NCBI GenBank assembly: GCA_963682025.1
Contig: OY821521.1
Location: forward strand, 101,743,111 to 101,807,110
Direction of reading: 5' to 3'
Origin: Cordilura impudica
Taxonomy: Eukaryota > Arthropoda > Insecta > Diptera > Scathophagidae
DNA length: 64,000 nucleotides
This document shows, piece by piece, positions 35,199 to 47,149 of this stretch. The notes below the pieces were generated by a model. It was not told where the DNA came from, searched no databases, and worked only from the letters and a program-made list of their open reading frames with translations. The position numbers were made by a program, and so were the translations under genes. The stretch's first letter is position 1, and every line of letters starts with the position of its first letter.

Positions 35199-35924
35199 TA
35201 TATTCTTATATTCTTCTTTTTGTATATTCTTCTTCTCCGTTTTGGTGAGTTTAGGAAAAAACGCCACTCACTAGAAACGAAATTTTGTTATGCCATTGAA
35301 GCCATTAACCAGTTACATTTTAACCAAATAACAAGTCATATTCCAGCGCAAAATATTTGAGGATGTTTTATTCTCTTATGCGGTGATAAGTAATTTTAGT
35401 TTCTTTTGTTACTTTTAGCATAGAAGCTTAAAATTCTAAAGCAGACTTGGACATACCAGAACTCTGTTATGGTCATTTAAATCATCTTAGATAAAAGATT
35501 TTACAGTTGTCAGATCACATTTAAAGTCACCATCAGTTTTCGACACAAACATAGGCTCCTCCTCTACCCGCTTGAAGCTCAGGTGCTATCAAAACGCGTC
35601 TTATGCCGACCTTATGCAAGGATATTCCTATTTGACCAAGCAAAAATAACATTTGTCGCTGCGGTTCATGGGTTCATTCCAGAAGAAATTTCTGTAAGCC
35701 TTATTAACGAACGCTGTCACATTTAAACGATATCTTTTTTATACGAACGAACCCTGACCGAGGGGGCACATCACCTTAAAGTGATAACCGCGTACACGCT
35801 ATGGTCCGAACACTGGCAGATTCCAAGAGCTGGCAAGTAGATTGAGTGGTCGTAAATCAGCTACTGACTATATCATCACCTGATATTAGAAATAGACAAA
35901 GTTAAAAAACATAAAGAACAAAAA
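35199..35924. other. Stretch with no recognised feature
   Basis: Could include 5' untranslated sequence of the neighbouring LINEs, but nothing in it can be assigned. Confidence 0.3.
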
Positions 35925-35928
35925 AAAA

Positions 35929-36900
35929 TTAATTGAGGTATGTAATTATATCGAGCTTTATTTTCAATAAATTATAATAAAAATCGACGAAATTGTGTAA
36001 CACATCATAATCATGAAAAATTCTGCGGAAAGGATAAGAATTAGCATAATTAGTCCTAAAATAGTCCAAATGAAGCGGATTAAAATATCTTGTGAATCTA
36101 CAAGGTATGTTAAAATTTAAATTTGATAAAAGAAACTCCGAGTCAATGTCACCATTCGAAATGTTGAAAGCAAATGTAACACCCAACAAGGTCCCCCTAC
36201 TCTCAAGAGTTGGCAAAAGCTTTTTCTGCACAGACTCAATTGCATTGGCGAGGACCTGATTATATGTATTCCGTATTATTCATGCTGTATAAAGCTATTT
36301 ACTGACATATAGATCTGAAACCTCCTCAGCCCATCTTTTGACGAAACCAAGAGTAGATCTTAACTTATTAACAATCATACTAATATGACCATTGAAGTCA
36401 AGTTTCCAACCCATAAGTAGACCAAGATCCAGAAATGTTTGGACGGTATCCAATACTATTCCATTAATGCAATACTCGTTAGAAATTATCCCCTTTCTGT
36501 GAAATTCCATATCTTAACATTTCTTAAGATTCAGTTCCATCAAGTTCACATTACACCATTTAACTAATAAATCAAGCTCACGCTGAAGAGTAATATGACC
36601 ATTTATGTCATTGTAACTGTGAAATAACTTAACATCATCTGCATACAAAAGGACGTTGCCATTCAAAATTACAGTTGGAAGATCATTTACGAATAGTAAA
36701 AACAATAACGGGCCCAAATGACTGCCTTGGAGAACGACAGAAGTAACTTTTATAATTTTAGATTTAATATTACGAAACAGGACCCTTTGAGATCTAAACG
36801 TGAGATACGATTCAATCCACAAAATAAAAATTTTAAATGTATACTCTCCGCAAATGAAATAAATATGATTCGGATCATTCACACAAACTCATCTTGGTGA
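35929..36900 (-). pseudogene. LINE C reverse transcriptase fragment, degenerate
   Basis: The minus strand reads FILWIESYLTFRSQRVLFRN, VTSVVLQGSHLGPLLFLLFV (the usual GVPQGS is VVLQGS), LLYADDVKLF, WCNVNLMELNLKKC (36514-36882), then VQTFLDLGLLMG, NKLRSTLGFVKRWAEEV (36295-36510), and after a frame change ESVQKKLLPTLESRG and YFRTNYANSYPFRRIF (35929-36231). It is the palm-to-C-terminal part of a LINE of the same group as LINE A but a different family. The region between KRWAEE and ESVQKK is partly deleted. Confidence 0.8.
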
Positions 36901-37479
36901 TGCTATATTAAATTATAATTAATTAATTAATTATCAGCAAATTAACACTGTAACATAGTGAATAATTAGTGGAAGCTATATCTCGTAAACAAGAGCTGTC
37001 ACCAAAACAAATGACGGTGTATTTCGAATCAGTGACGTCAAATTAGTAAACAGTATGTGATAAAAGTTATTCATCAGACAAAAGTTGAAATTTTATTGTG
37101 CAGTGTAATCCATGCACTCAGGTACCCACAGAATTCTACGTTCATTTGTAATATATATATGCAGATTCATAAATCAGTATTTGAAAAAAATTTAAATTAA
37201 CTTCTACTAATTAAGCGATTAATTTATAAATCCAAATCTAAGACAAAATTATGAATTTTACAATATATTTGCTAAAAGTATTTTAAATTAAACTTTTTGT
37301 TGTCAGTTTATATGACGTAGTGAGAACCTGGTATTAGTACTTTTAGCGTATTTAATAAAAATTACACAAGAATGTTTTTGTAGTTAAAAATTTTGTATAT
37401 GAAGTCTGGGAGTTTATTTTAATTGTATGTCGGCAATTCAATTTTATTCTTTATGACTTAATTCTATGAAATTTAATTA
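36901..37479. other. AT-rich stretch, nothing recognised
   Basis: No coding or repeat signal was recognised. Confidence 0.3.
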
Positions 37480-38400
37480 AGGTATTGACGCCAAAGAGAT
37501 ATGGAAGGCAATTATAGATATTGGCATTGGAAGATGCAATAATAACAGCTGTTCGATAGATGTTGACGAATTAAACTAAAATTTTGCGAATCAACCTTTG
37601 GAAGAAATGCATCATGAATACAATACAAAATACTCCAAATTTTGTCGAAGAAAATTTCTTTGAATTTTAATGCTTTAACCAACTTGATATTATAAAATGC
37701 ATTTTTATGGTACAGTCAAATAGGATATGATAGTGTAAATCCAAAATTTATTACAATACTTCTTTTACTTTGAACTTTTATCTTCAACTGCATTATAACT
37801 TCAAGCAGTTTCCCTATCATATGAAAACATAATAAAATAATACCTGTCGCAAAATCAAATTCTGAGCAACGACCAGAAAGGATATACACTCTGGTTTTCG
37901 AGTAAACTACAGCCGCGTTACAGCCTTAACTGATATTTGCGAAAACATAAGATGTGACATAGACGATAGATAATTCCAAGGCATTTCAGACAGTTAATCA
38001 TCAAACTCTCTGGTTGAAGTTAAGACGTTTAATTTAAATTTTTTCCTCAACACCAACTCTTCTACTTTCATCTTACGTCACAAATTGCACACAATCCGTA
38101 TACGCTAATATCAAGTCATCTGAACTTTTAAACCTTATAAAAGGTGTACCGTATGTATCACTATTATAACCACTTTTGTTCTAAATATATATCAACGACT
38201 TATCAGATTTTCTTTCTTATTGCAAGATGCACATGTACGCTGACGAAGTACAACTCTTTCCGTACACTCCAATTTAGTCGATAGATGAAAATATAGACGA
38301 AATTAAATGTGACCTTAGCAATTGGTCCTATAGGCGTCAGCAAATGGTTTATGCATTAATCCTAGCAAATCAAAATCTCTGATAACACCCGAATGAAATG
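37480..38400 (+). pseudogene. LINE D reverse transcriptase relic (Jockey-like)
   Basis: Plus-strand pieces in shifting frames: YDSVNPKFITILLLL, HNKIIPVAKSNSEQRPER, KAFQTVNHQTLWLKLRR, ELLNLIKGVPYVSLL, IYINDLSDFLSYCKMHM, YADEVQLF (about 38236-38259, from YADD), IDENIDEIKCDLSNW. The order of fingers, KAF-D box, GVPQGS box, YADD box and following WC/NW region is that of a reverse transcriptase. It is too decayed to assign a clade, and differs from LINE A, B and C. Confidence 0.65.
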
Positions 38401-38740
38401 CAAAGCCAGATTTTGGGAGCACCGGGGTTTTTTCTTTTGGGATTTTTGATTTCGGCACATATTTTTCTGGAATTTGTCTTCAAAACTTGGCTTTTACGAA
38501 AAAAAAAATAATTTTTGGAACAAATGTGACCCTACTGCGTCCATGAAAATTTTTGAAACATTATGGCTGATTTTTGGAAAAATTTAACATGAGAAATTTT
38601 TCACCATCGATTCGACATACTTTTAGTATTTATCGAAATGAAAATTCTCAGCTAAAAATTAAAAAAAAAAAACGCATTGTTGTGCTGTGCTGCGAGAGAA
38701 TTGACTTTTTTTGTGTAGCATTTAACCACATTAATATGAA
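38401..38740. other. AT-rich stretch, nothing recognised
   Basis: No signal was recognised. Confidence 0.3.
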
Positions 38741-38989
38741 CTAGCAGATTCCAGCCCTCGAAATTCGAGTGCACATTCTAGGAAATTTTATTTTTTCATT
38801 AAATAAAGACCCTGAAGGTACGCTAATCAATTATAGTCAATTCACAAATCAACACAAAAAACAAACTCATTTTTATTACAAACACATTAACAAATTTAAT
38901 AAACACACACAAACCATCCCAGTTGGCCACGTCTTCAAGACATCCCTAATGATGGGTACATGACAATGTAAAGTCTTTGTAGGATAGCC

Positions 38990-40070
38990 GGAATAAATCG
39001 TCAAAGACTTTTTCGAACAAATGTCGCGAAAATCGTGGATGACTAAAAGAGAGATTATGTCGCTCAGTTTGTCGCTCACGCAGCTATATATTCACTGACG
39101 ACTTTATAGAAGATTAATTCCATTATATTATCGTCAACGACTATTTAGGCGTCAATAACTTCACTTTGTCATTAACGATTACATAGGCGACAATGTCCAC
39201 CACATTGTCGGTAATGATTGTATGGATGATAATATCGTTCACTTTGTCGCCAATGACAATGCTGTATATATTGTCATCAATGCTCGCATTAACGACTATG
39301 GTTAACGTTCTGTCATCATCTATCGTCTTCTACTTTGTCGTCAATGATTGTTTTGTTAATAATATTAAAAAATGTATACATAGACTTAAACATTTTTATT
39401 AATTAATTATAAATTTTCAAAAATTAAATTATATCAGTACTGTCAAAGTATAAGTAGATAGTATTTTTTTTTTATTATTTAACGGTTTTCCGTGTCATGT
39501 TTTCTTGACTTCTCTTTGTTGTAGGTATTTTTGAATCGACGAAAGATAACCTGTAGTTCTCTTATGAAGTCTTCATGTGTATGTCCCTATTTCTTTGTAG
39601 ATTCTATATACATATAATATATTTTAAAGAGATTTTTTATTGTTAAGTATAATGTCGTTAGAAAAACGCTGTAATTCATTCACGTTTTGAAAGGAGTAAA
39701 TTTCCGTATTTCGTAAATGAACTTCTATCTTTGCTGCCATCATAGTTATATAAAACTATTATCTATTAAACTACATGACAACTTTCAGGTCTTTGTCGCT
39801 TATCCTGTCGTTAGCGAAGATTTTTTACACATCATAATGATTTTTCTATTTTTTTTTTGTTTTGTCTTGCAGCCGTTATTAAGTCCCGTTATTTTACAAC
39901 GTCGCTCATCATGTCGCTAACGGAGTACGACTGACGACAATTTCCCCACAATGTCGCTCATCTTGACGTCAACAGACTCATACACGACAAAACTTAATTT
40001 TGTCGCGTAATTTGTCGTCAATAAAATTCGATACACGACCGTATAAGTTATTTGTCATCCAGCTGGTCAT
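38990..40070. repeat. Degenerate minisatellite with TTGTCGYYAAYGA core, left block
   Basis: Many variants of TTTGTCGTCAA, TTGTCGCTCA, TTAACGACTA and TCATTAACGATTA occur from 39000 to 39360 and again 39890-40070, separated by about 500 bp of plainer AT-rich DNA. The last unit (about 39955-40062) aligns with the first unit after the insertion (about 40965-41075), giving a unit near 105-110 bp. Confidence 0.6.
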
Positions 40071-40076
40071 TAACTA

Positions 40077-40126
40077 ATTATACCCTATACCACTAGTGGT
40101 ATACCACTAGTGGTATAGGGTATAAT
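40077..40126. repeat. 50-bp perfect palindrome at the end of a mini-me-like copy
   Basis: ATTATACCCTATACCACTAG and its continuation are perfectly self-complementary about 40101/40102 (centre GGTATACC). Other family-1 copies have only an imperfect TATACCC...GGGTATA stem here. Confidence 0.9.
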
Positions 40127-40883
40127 GACTTTGTGCTGCTGTTTGTAACAACCAAAAATATTTGACCTACACCCATCTTTAATTATACCGATCGAATCAG
40201 AATCACTATCTGATTCGATTTAACAATGTCCGTCCGTCCGTCTGTGTGTCCATGTAAAGCTTTTAATCAAACTGCAGGTCGCAAATATGAATATATTGTG
40301 ATGAAATTTGGTATATAAGCTTCTATCGGCCATAGGCTGAACGCTGTTGAAATTGGTGAGAATCGGTCCATGTTCAGACCTAGCCCCCATACAAATGACC
40401 CCTATGAAATCAACATATATTGCCATAAGATCCAAATTATCATACAAATCTTAGTCAAATTGGGTTTGTATGTATATATTACATCCATTAATCAGTAGTC
40501 CAAAAATGATCCCTATTGGACAACTCTTATTCATAGGCCCCATATAGAGGTGCTTGCCGATCTCCACTTAAATCTATCAAAAAACAAAAAATATTGCACT
40601 GATTCTTCTCGAACTTTGTTTGTATATATTTTTGCAAAATACAAGAGACTTTACCAAACATGGTCAGGATCGGTCGATTTTTGGGACTAGTCCCCATATA
40701 GATGTAGCATCCGATATGAACCTTTTCATATCTGCAGCCGAAAAAATTAATAATAATCCCACTCAAATTTGGTTTATGCTTATTTTCTATATCCAGTTAG
40801 TTGGGCCTGAGAGATAGGGTCTCTAAACGCATGGTATAGGGTATCGTATAGTCGGTCTAGACTGACTATAATTTTCTTACTTG
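40077..40883 (+). mobile_element. mini-me-like repeat (family 1), full length
   Basis: Begins with the 50-bp palindrome, continues GACTTTGTGCTGCTGTTTGT, GTCC/GTCT tract at 40227-40250, and ends CTATAATTTTCTTACTTGTT after a near-perfect terminal palindrome. Inserted in the Helitron-like minisatellite, hence younger than it. Confidence 0.75.
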
Positions 40884-40929
40884 TTTTTTTTATTAAATAT
40901 CTGCACGAACATTGTAGCTTAACTTGTCC

Positions 40930-41150
40930 TTAACAAAGTTCGACGGACGACATACACAAGACGTTGTCGCTCATATTGTCGTCAATGGACCTTGTTACAT
41001 GACAATTTAATATATGTCGCTGAATTTGTCGTCAACGGGATGTGATACACGCCCATCTGAGTAATTTGTCTCCAAGCTTGACGTTAGCGACAATATCCAT
41101 TATATCGGCGTTACAGAAAACTTCATCGACAATTGTCGTGCGGGCAAATT
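40930..41150. repeat. Degenerate minisatellite, right block
   Basis: Continues the TTGTCGTCAA-type units (GTTGTCGCTCATATTGTCGT, GAATTTGTCGTCAACGGGA) beyond the inserted mini-me-like copy. Confidence 0.6.
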
Positions 41151-41402
41151 ATAAAATGTCTTAAAGGAATCGTTAAAGAGAATGTCGTCTACGACGATTT
41201 TGCCAATGGGATTATGTACGTGTTAGTAGCAATTTTAAATGCAATTTACTCAAAACAAAGGAAAAAATTTAAAAATCTGTAAATCTGCAAGACGGTTAAA
41301 CAGAAATACCTTTCAAATAATATACGTTTGGTCAAAATCGGGATAAAACGGTAGAACAAAACATCGGTCACATGAAATCGCCTAGCCTATTAATTTTATA
41401 GA

Positions 41403-42408
41403 TGTTGTTATTTGGCACACTCAATCTTTCAATCCCTTAAATTTAAGAATACTTCAAGCCAAAACGTATTTAATTCCCGGCATTTTATACGGGTATGAGC
41501 TTATTTGCAAAGTTCTGATTCTCATAGTAAAGACAAACTTAATGTTTTACCTATATACTATATATGTAACATCATAATTAGAAATGAGCCTGTGTAGACG
41601 GAGCTAATTTATTAAATTAAAGTAATACCTCCATCTCTGACTCTGGCTGCTATATTTGAACCAAATAAAGAAAGACAATTTTAAGAAACAAAGCTTAACC
41701 ATATGTGGTATAGTATTACATACATATATAACATAATCGATATCTTAATTTATGGTAGTAACGATATTAACAACATTAATTAACGTATTTTCTAATAATA
41801 TTATCTGAAATCTAAAAGATATCTTAGGAATCCTTCACTTGAACATCAGAAATCAGTTAATCGTAATTATTATTGCTGATTTTGGAAAAAGAAAAAGAAA
41901 CTTAATTCTTAACCACACTACTCATAGGCCTGACATGAAGTGAATGGTTTAAAGAGCATGTTATATATAGAAACCATGTAAACAATTATAACGTGACCAT
42001 TTTTGCAGCAATTGATATTATCGCTGATGAAGTACCAGAAACCGTATCCAAAATTATATTAAATATAATCTTACTCGAATATAGTATCATTTACGAAAAC
42101 AATTTTTAGAAACTTAATCATACATGGTATTTAAGCGATTTCACTGTCGTAATCTGAAATCATTTTTCAACCTTAAAGCCTTATATTACCTGCTTTTTTC
42201 ATGATATAATTTTTCTTTAACTTATTAAATGAATCAACAAATGTAAGAAAGAACAAGCGAAGCATTTTTTCAATGTTTTAGAATCAAAAATGTGAGCAAA
42301 GAAACGTTACGGATTTTTTTTATTTCCTCCCGATAACCGCAAAAAAATAAAATTCCAAAAAAGGAAAACAGTTATATCCGGTCAAAAATTTATATATTTA
42401 TATAAAAT
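41403..42408. other. AT-rich stretch, nothing recognised
   Basis: No coding signal was recognised. Confidence 0.3.
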
Positions 42409-42812
42409 TTGTATATCCTCCACAGCACTATAAAGAGGGTATATATCAGTTTGTCATTCCACTTGCAACGGATCGAAGCAACGATTTGCGACCCTATAAA
42501 GTATATATTTCTTGATCCTTATAATAACTCGAGTCGATACAGCGATATCCGTCTGTTTGTTGAAATTACGCTCATTCACAAAAAAAAAAAAAAAAATACT
42601 TACCATTGTTTGTCATTACTTCGAGCAGATTGGTATATAAATCTGGAGACACCTCTAAATAAATGCTTAAAATTCAGTGTGTTTGTTTTAATAACTTAGT
42701 AATCGTAGTTGTCTACTTTTTCAAATATTTTGTTTACGTTCTTTATAAATAGTGCAACAAGTCCAAATGTTAGTGTTAACGCAAAATCCAATTTTACTCT
42801 CTTACTTGTTTT
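42409..42812. mobile_element. mini-me-like repeat (family 2/3), diverged
   Basis: TATATCCTCCACAGCACTAT, GAGGGTATATATCAGTTTGT, CATTCC and GATATCCGTCTGTTTGT match family 2. The right end CTCTCTTACTTGTT matches the family-3 terminus. The GTCY tract is reduced to two units. Confidence 0.55.
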
Positions 42813-42879
42813 TATGGAAATGTTAATTTCCAGTGGTAAATTATATATATCAGGAGTATAAAGAAGTTTCCGCCATTTT

Positions 42880-43300
42880 ATTCATCAATAATTGAGAATT
42901 TATTGTGAAAGAACGGATCCTTATATTTTATTCAAAGTATTGCTACTACTTCTTCCATTTCCTTTTTATAGCATACGTATACCGCAGCGGAAGAATACTT
43001 CTTCTTTTGAGATTATCTCCGAATGGACTCAATTTTCGGTGTTTTCTTATGAAATGAAGTGCTGCTAAGGCAGCCCATGTATCATCGATAAAGACAAGTA
43101 GAAATTAGAAGCAGCATTGTCCGGTGATTATGGCGAGTGGAGCGAAACTTCCCTCTTGAGTGCTGAGAAAGCATTTTCATGCAGCTGAATAACTTTGTTA
43201 TATCTGGATTATTATTGAGCTCGTTTTTCCTTGAGTGTTCGACTCCATCCCATTAATTGGAGGCACCTCAATTGCAGATTGATGAAGTAAATCAAAACTA
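42880..43300 (-). pseudogene. mariner-family transposase relic, C-terminal part
   Basis: The minus strand, with frame changes, reads LQLMGWSRTLKEKRAQ, YNKVIQLHENAFSALK (normally ...LHDNA.SH), SPDNAASNFYLSLSMIHGLP (normally SPDLAPSDYHLF.SM.H.L), and KKEMEEVVAILWIKY. The SPD aspartate is the third catalytic residue of DD34D mariners. HDN has become HEN, and stops interrupt the reading. It differs from the 33941-35198 element. Confidence 0.7.
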
Positions 43301-44553
43301 AATCAAATGACGATTATTCCTCACAAAATTTTTTTAAAATATCCGGAGCGTTGTATTGCCTTAAAAGATACCTCCAAATAAAAATGACAAATAGCATTTC
43401 GAGACACCCCATATTTTTGTGAGTGTAGTCTAAACAGCTAACTATGAATGAATATGAATGAATGTCTATCATAATGTAAAATATTTGTTATATTTATTTC
43501 TAAATATTTCAAATGCCAATGATTGCTCCAGAAGGGAAACATAATTGTGATATTTATACATATATTGTACGTATGGGTTTGTATATACTAAACAATTTTG
43601 ATTGGAAATCCCAAAAATATATGCTGACAAAAATATTTCATTTCAAAGATAAAATATGCAGATACAAATATGTTATTTCTGTAATGAAAATTCAATTTAT
43701 AACAAGCGATATTCACAGTGGCACAGTGGTTTTAAATAAGAACTCGAAATATATAAATATGTTCTTGACTACTGGCCTGATTGGAACTAAATGTATAAAG
43801 CGGTTGAATAATTTTAATCACCAGCAAGGCAAAGGTGACTAATCAGAGGATTGCAGCTTTTGTAAATATGAATTTATTCTTTAGGTCAATGACGATAAAT
43901 TTTATTAATCTTTGTTTATTTAATATTGAGTCAGAATGCCCATGGTATCATAACGACACCAAAATTTTTTGTAGAAACATGCATGGATGTAGTCGAACTT
44001 TGGTGACTAGTTTTTATCGAAACCAAATTCATTAATCAACGTCTGTTGTAAATAGCAAAAAAATATAACCCAACCGAATTTCTGAATTTTTATGTCATCT
44101 ACGACACATACAACGAAAATAAAAGAATAATATAAGGTTTAAAAACTAAAACACACGCATAAAAAAATCACAAATCCAATTCGAGGATACTCTGACGTAA
44201 CCTCGTGACTCAATTTTTGAAGGTTTTGAGTTTAAACCGGATTCATATTGAGTAATATATCGTATTCGAAAAACAAGTAGAGATATGCATATAATGAAAT
44301 CGGGGTTAAGTAAATTATGGGAGATAATTTCCATATATCTATATATAGATATAAATTCGGTTACCAACAATATACATGATCACGTATCTTCCACGAGAAA
44401 CAAAGCCGGGTTCATAGAATGGAGTAGTATTCAATGGAGGTTTTATTTTTATAAATAAGTACAGGTTCCTCTGGTACAATTCGAAGTTGTGGCATTTCTT
44501 ATAAGAAATGTAGGTTCCACTGGTTGTGGTTGTGTTGATGAACAAAAATGGAG
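43301..44553. other. Stretch with no recognised feature
   Basis: An open frame at plus 43513-43842 (109 codons) is the longest here, but its composition is what AT-rich DNA gives and I see no motif. Confidence 0.3.
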
Positions 44554-44635
44554 TTGCAGGTTTCGCTGATTGTTTGACGTGTTGATGGCAAAAAATTAAA
44601 TTGCAGGTTTCGCTGATTGTTCAACGTGCTGATGG
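44554..44635. repeat. 47-bp tandem repeat, about 1.8 units
   Basis: TTGCAGGTTTCGCTGATTGT starts at 44554 and 44601, each followed by T(T/C)(G/A)ACGTG(T/C)TGATGG. A more diverged unit may precede at about 44511 (GGTTCCACTGGTTGTGG). Confidence 0.7.
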
Positions 44636-46019
44636 AAAAATTGAAGTGATAAATCGATACTAGTGAAATATTTGTTGACTGTCAAAAGCGACTGCGTGAC
44701 GTCGTCCTTTTGCTGTGGGTATGGAATAAGAGAGACTACTACCACCGGAAACCACCTGCAATCGAAAGTAAACGTGTTATCTCTGTAAAAGGAACCTTCG
44801 TTAACAAAATATAATAATAAGGTTGTATTAAAAAAATTTTTTATTTTTTATAATTATTTTTAAATATATCCGAGAAAGTAATACCGGAAAATTGACGGAT
44901 TCAATTTTCATCTATTCGTTATTTAGAACAGTTATATACGAAAAAGTTTAGGTCATTCGAAAAATCATTTTCAAAATTGGAGTGTAATTAGGAAAACGCT
45001 AGTTGAGAAATTCTGAAAACTGGCTTACGCCACTTCGTGCAACCGTCTTTGGTATCGGGTAAAAGTAGATAAAATTCTACGTCACTAGTGGTAAAAAATA
45101 TAATTTCTATATTGTTTACTATATTTGCAGTGTGTATTTAAATTAAACTAATTATTTTTAGTTTGACGCGCATTGTTTGAAAGTGAAAATTTTGATATAT
45201 CATGTAATTATTTATTTATCAAGACTTCTAAAAAGTATTTGAGATTACAATAAATTATTTTTTATTTAGATCAAAGTTGTGGAAATATTTAAAAAATTTC
45301 CAAAATGGTCTAAAAATGGGGTATATTTGATATAGATATTGAATTTCAACAACTTTTCGGATGAAATCGGCAAAAGCCGCCTAAAACATTGTGACGGTGA
45401 TCAGTTTTGCTCTTCACTGTAGCCAAAGAATTTCTGGTACAAGCAGAAATAAGAAAGAAAAAAAAAGTAACCTTGATCTTGAAATTATTTTCAAGTTAAT
45501 GTATATACATGTAAACAACACCTTATATGGTAATATGTTGATTGAAAATTTTTTTTGGTTCTATTTTTGCAAACTGATTTATGGCGCGAGTTTTTTTTTA
45601 GTCTCTTCATTGTTTTGTATTAAATCATGATTATTCATGTATGTATGGGTCAACTACAACTTGCAATCCTTCGCGTTCTCCCACTTGGTTTTCAGCTATT
45701 GTCATTAGCTTACCCCTTCGTTCACTCAGTAATCCCACTTACTCTCTCTCCTTTTAATATGAGTTGGTATTTTTTTTACGAAAAGAGTGAGATTATGAAC
45801 GAATGTCTGTATATCTATGTGTATTATGGATAACGAGATAAAATGTTCCATAATGATATACATAGGCTATTCAATGAGTGGTTGAGCGTAGTTAATACAA
45901 AACATGTTTTAGCTTAAGATGAATGAATGAGTGAAGAGAGGTAGAATGTTAAGAAAAGAATTTTGATTAAGGGAGTTGAATTTTGAATGTTGCAGAAGAA
46001 AGGTTGAGGAAAAAACCTC
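44636..46019. other. Stretch with no recognised feature
   Basis: Small plus-strand frames at 45391-45833 show no motif. Confidence 0.3.
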
Positions 46020-47100
46020 TTAAAATTAAAAAAAAGTAGTTTAAGTGAAGTTAAAATAAATTTAAACTTTAAGAAATTTAAAAATAATATATAAGAAAGT
46101 GTAGAAAGTTAAAATAAATTAAAGATTAAAATTAAGATTAAAAACATTAAAGATTTAAGAAATTTAAAATGAAAAAAAAAAAAAAAAAACATTAAAGTGA
46201 AAACATTAAAGAAAAAAATAAGATTAAAAAAATTGAGAAATTAAAATGAAAGACATAAAAAAAAATGTAAAAATTAAGAAATAAAACAAATATAAATTAA
46301 AATAAACTTTAAGAAAAAAAAAACTAGATTTTATGGACATGTGAATAAATAAAATTTTGTGTTAATTAAGAATATTGCGCATAAATAGTTCCTTGGTGTT
46401 TACTATCTCCATATAAACATGTTATATTGAAATCAGCAACAATATCATTATTAATCCAGCTATGGTCAATTTTTTCAATGGCATATTGCGAGACACAACC
46501 ACGGCGTCTGGCGGCAGCAGCTTCATCCTCAACAACTACAACCATATGGCGGTAATTAAAAGAAACTAATTAAAATGTTTTCTTAAATCTAAATTAAATA
46601 AAAAATTTCCTAAGATTTATCTAACTATAAATTAAAATTATTTTTTAAAGATTTTTCTAATTATAAGTCAAATTTTTTTCTAAATATAAATTTAAACTAA
46701 AATTTTTCTACTTTAATAACATTTACTAAATGTAAATTTTAACTAAAAACTTTCTAAATTAAGAACTTTGCTATATATAAAATTAAACTAAAAAATCTTT
46801 CTAAATGAAAATAAAATTGTGCAAAAATCAAAATTGAGCTAAAATTAAAAATTATAATAAGAACCATAATTTAACTAAAAATTAGAATATTGTTAAAAAT
46901 AAAAATTTTGCTAAAAAAAAAATTCTCGTAAAATTAAAATTATGCTATACTTTAAAAATTTTCTAAAATTAACATTTTCCTAAAATTAAAATTTCTCTAA
47001 AATCAAATTGAGCTAAACTTAAAATTTTATAAAAATAAAATAAATTTTGCTAAATATAATTTAAAAATTTTAACACCTTAACATGAAGGCTAAATAAATT
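46020..47100. repeat. A-rich low-complexity tract with a short island
   Basis: 46020-46330 is built of AAATTAAGA/ATTAAAAAC-like steps, and 46560-47060 of CTAAAATTAAAATTTT-like steps. Both look like slippage-derived cryptic repeats. A less AT-rich island (46366-46560) separates them. Confidence 0.6.
46366..46545 (-). CDS. Possible short coding fragment, unidentified
   Basis: A 59-codon minus-strand frame from ATG at 46545 to TAA at 46366-46368, containing EDEAAAARRRGCVSQYAIEK and DHSWINNDIVADFNI. It sits alone in low-complexity DNA, has far more G and C than its flanks and avoids the K/N/F/Y bias of random frames here. I recognise no family. It could be an exon or element remnant, or chance. 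No splice sites are convincing. Confidence 0.25.
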   Translation of the reverse strand: MVVVVEDEAAAARRRGCVSQYAIEKIDHSWINNDIVADFNITCLYGDSKHQGTIYAQYS

Positions 47101-47149
47101 TTTGTATATACCCCAATGTAGAAAACCAAACCAAACCAAACTTTTCTCA

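Larger units (their letters stand above)
38741..41402 (-). mobile_element. Helitron-like element, long copy (copy B) split by an insertion
   Basis: On the minus strand it begins ATCTATAAAATTAATAGGCT (plus end 41402), runs through CAGATTTACAGATTTTTAAA and ends with an imperfect copy of the hairpin (plus 38754-38772, one mismatch) followed by GGAATCTGCTAG (CTAG at 38741-38744). Ends match the 354-bp copy A. The interior holds a minisatellite and an 807-bp mini-me-like insertion (40077-40883). No Rep or helicase is encoded. The Helitron assignment rests on the terminal structure only. Confidence 0.55.

Noticed and set aside
42016..42060. CTGATGA followed by GAAAC, resembling a hammerhead core
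   Set aside because: The bases between the two motifs cannot form helix II and no flanking helix I is visible.
43513..43842. 109-codon open frame
   Set aside because: Composition (K, I, N, Y, F rich) equals that expected from AT-rich DNA, with no motif and no neighbouring gene structure.
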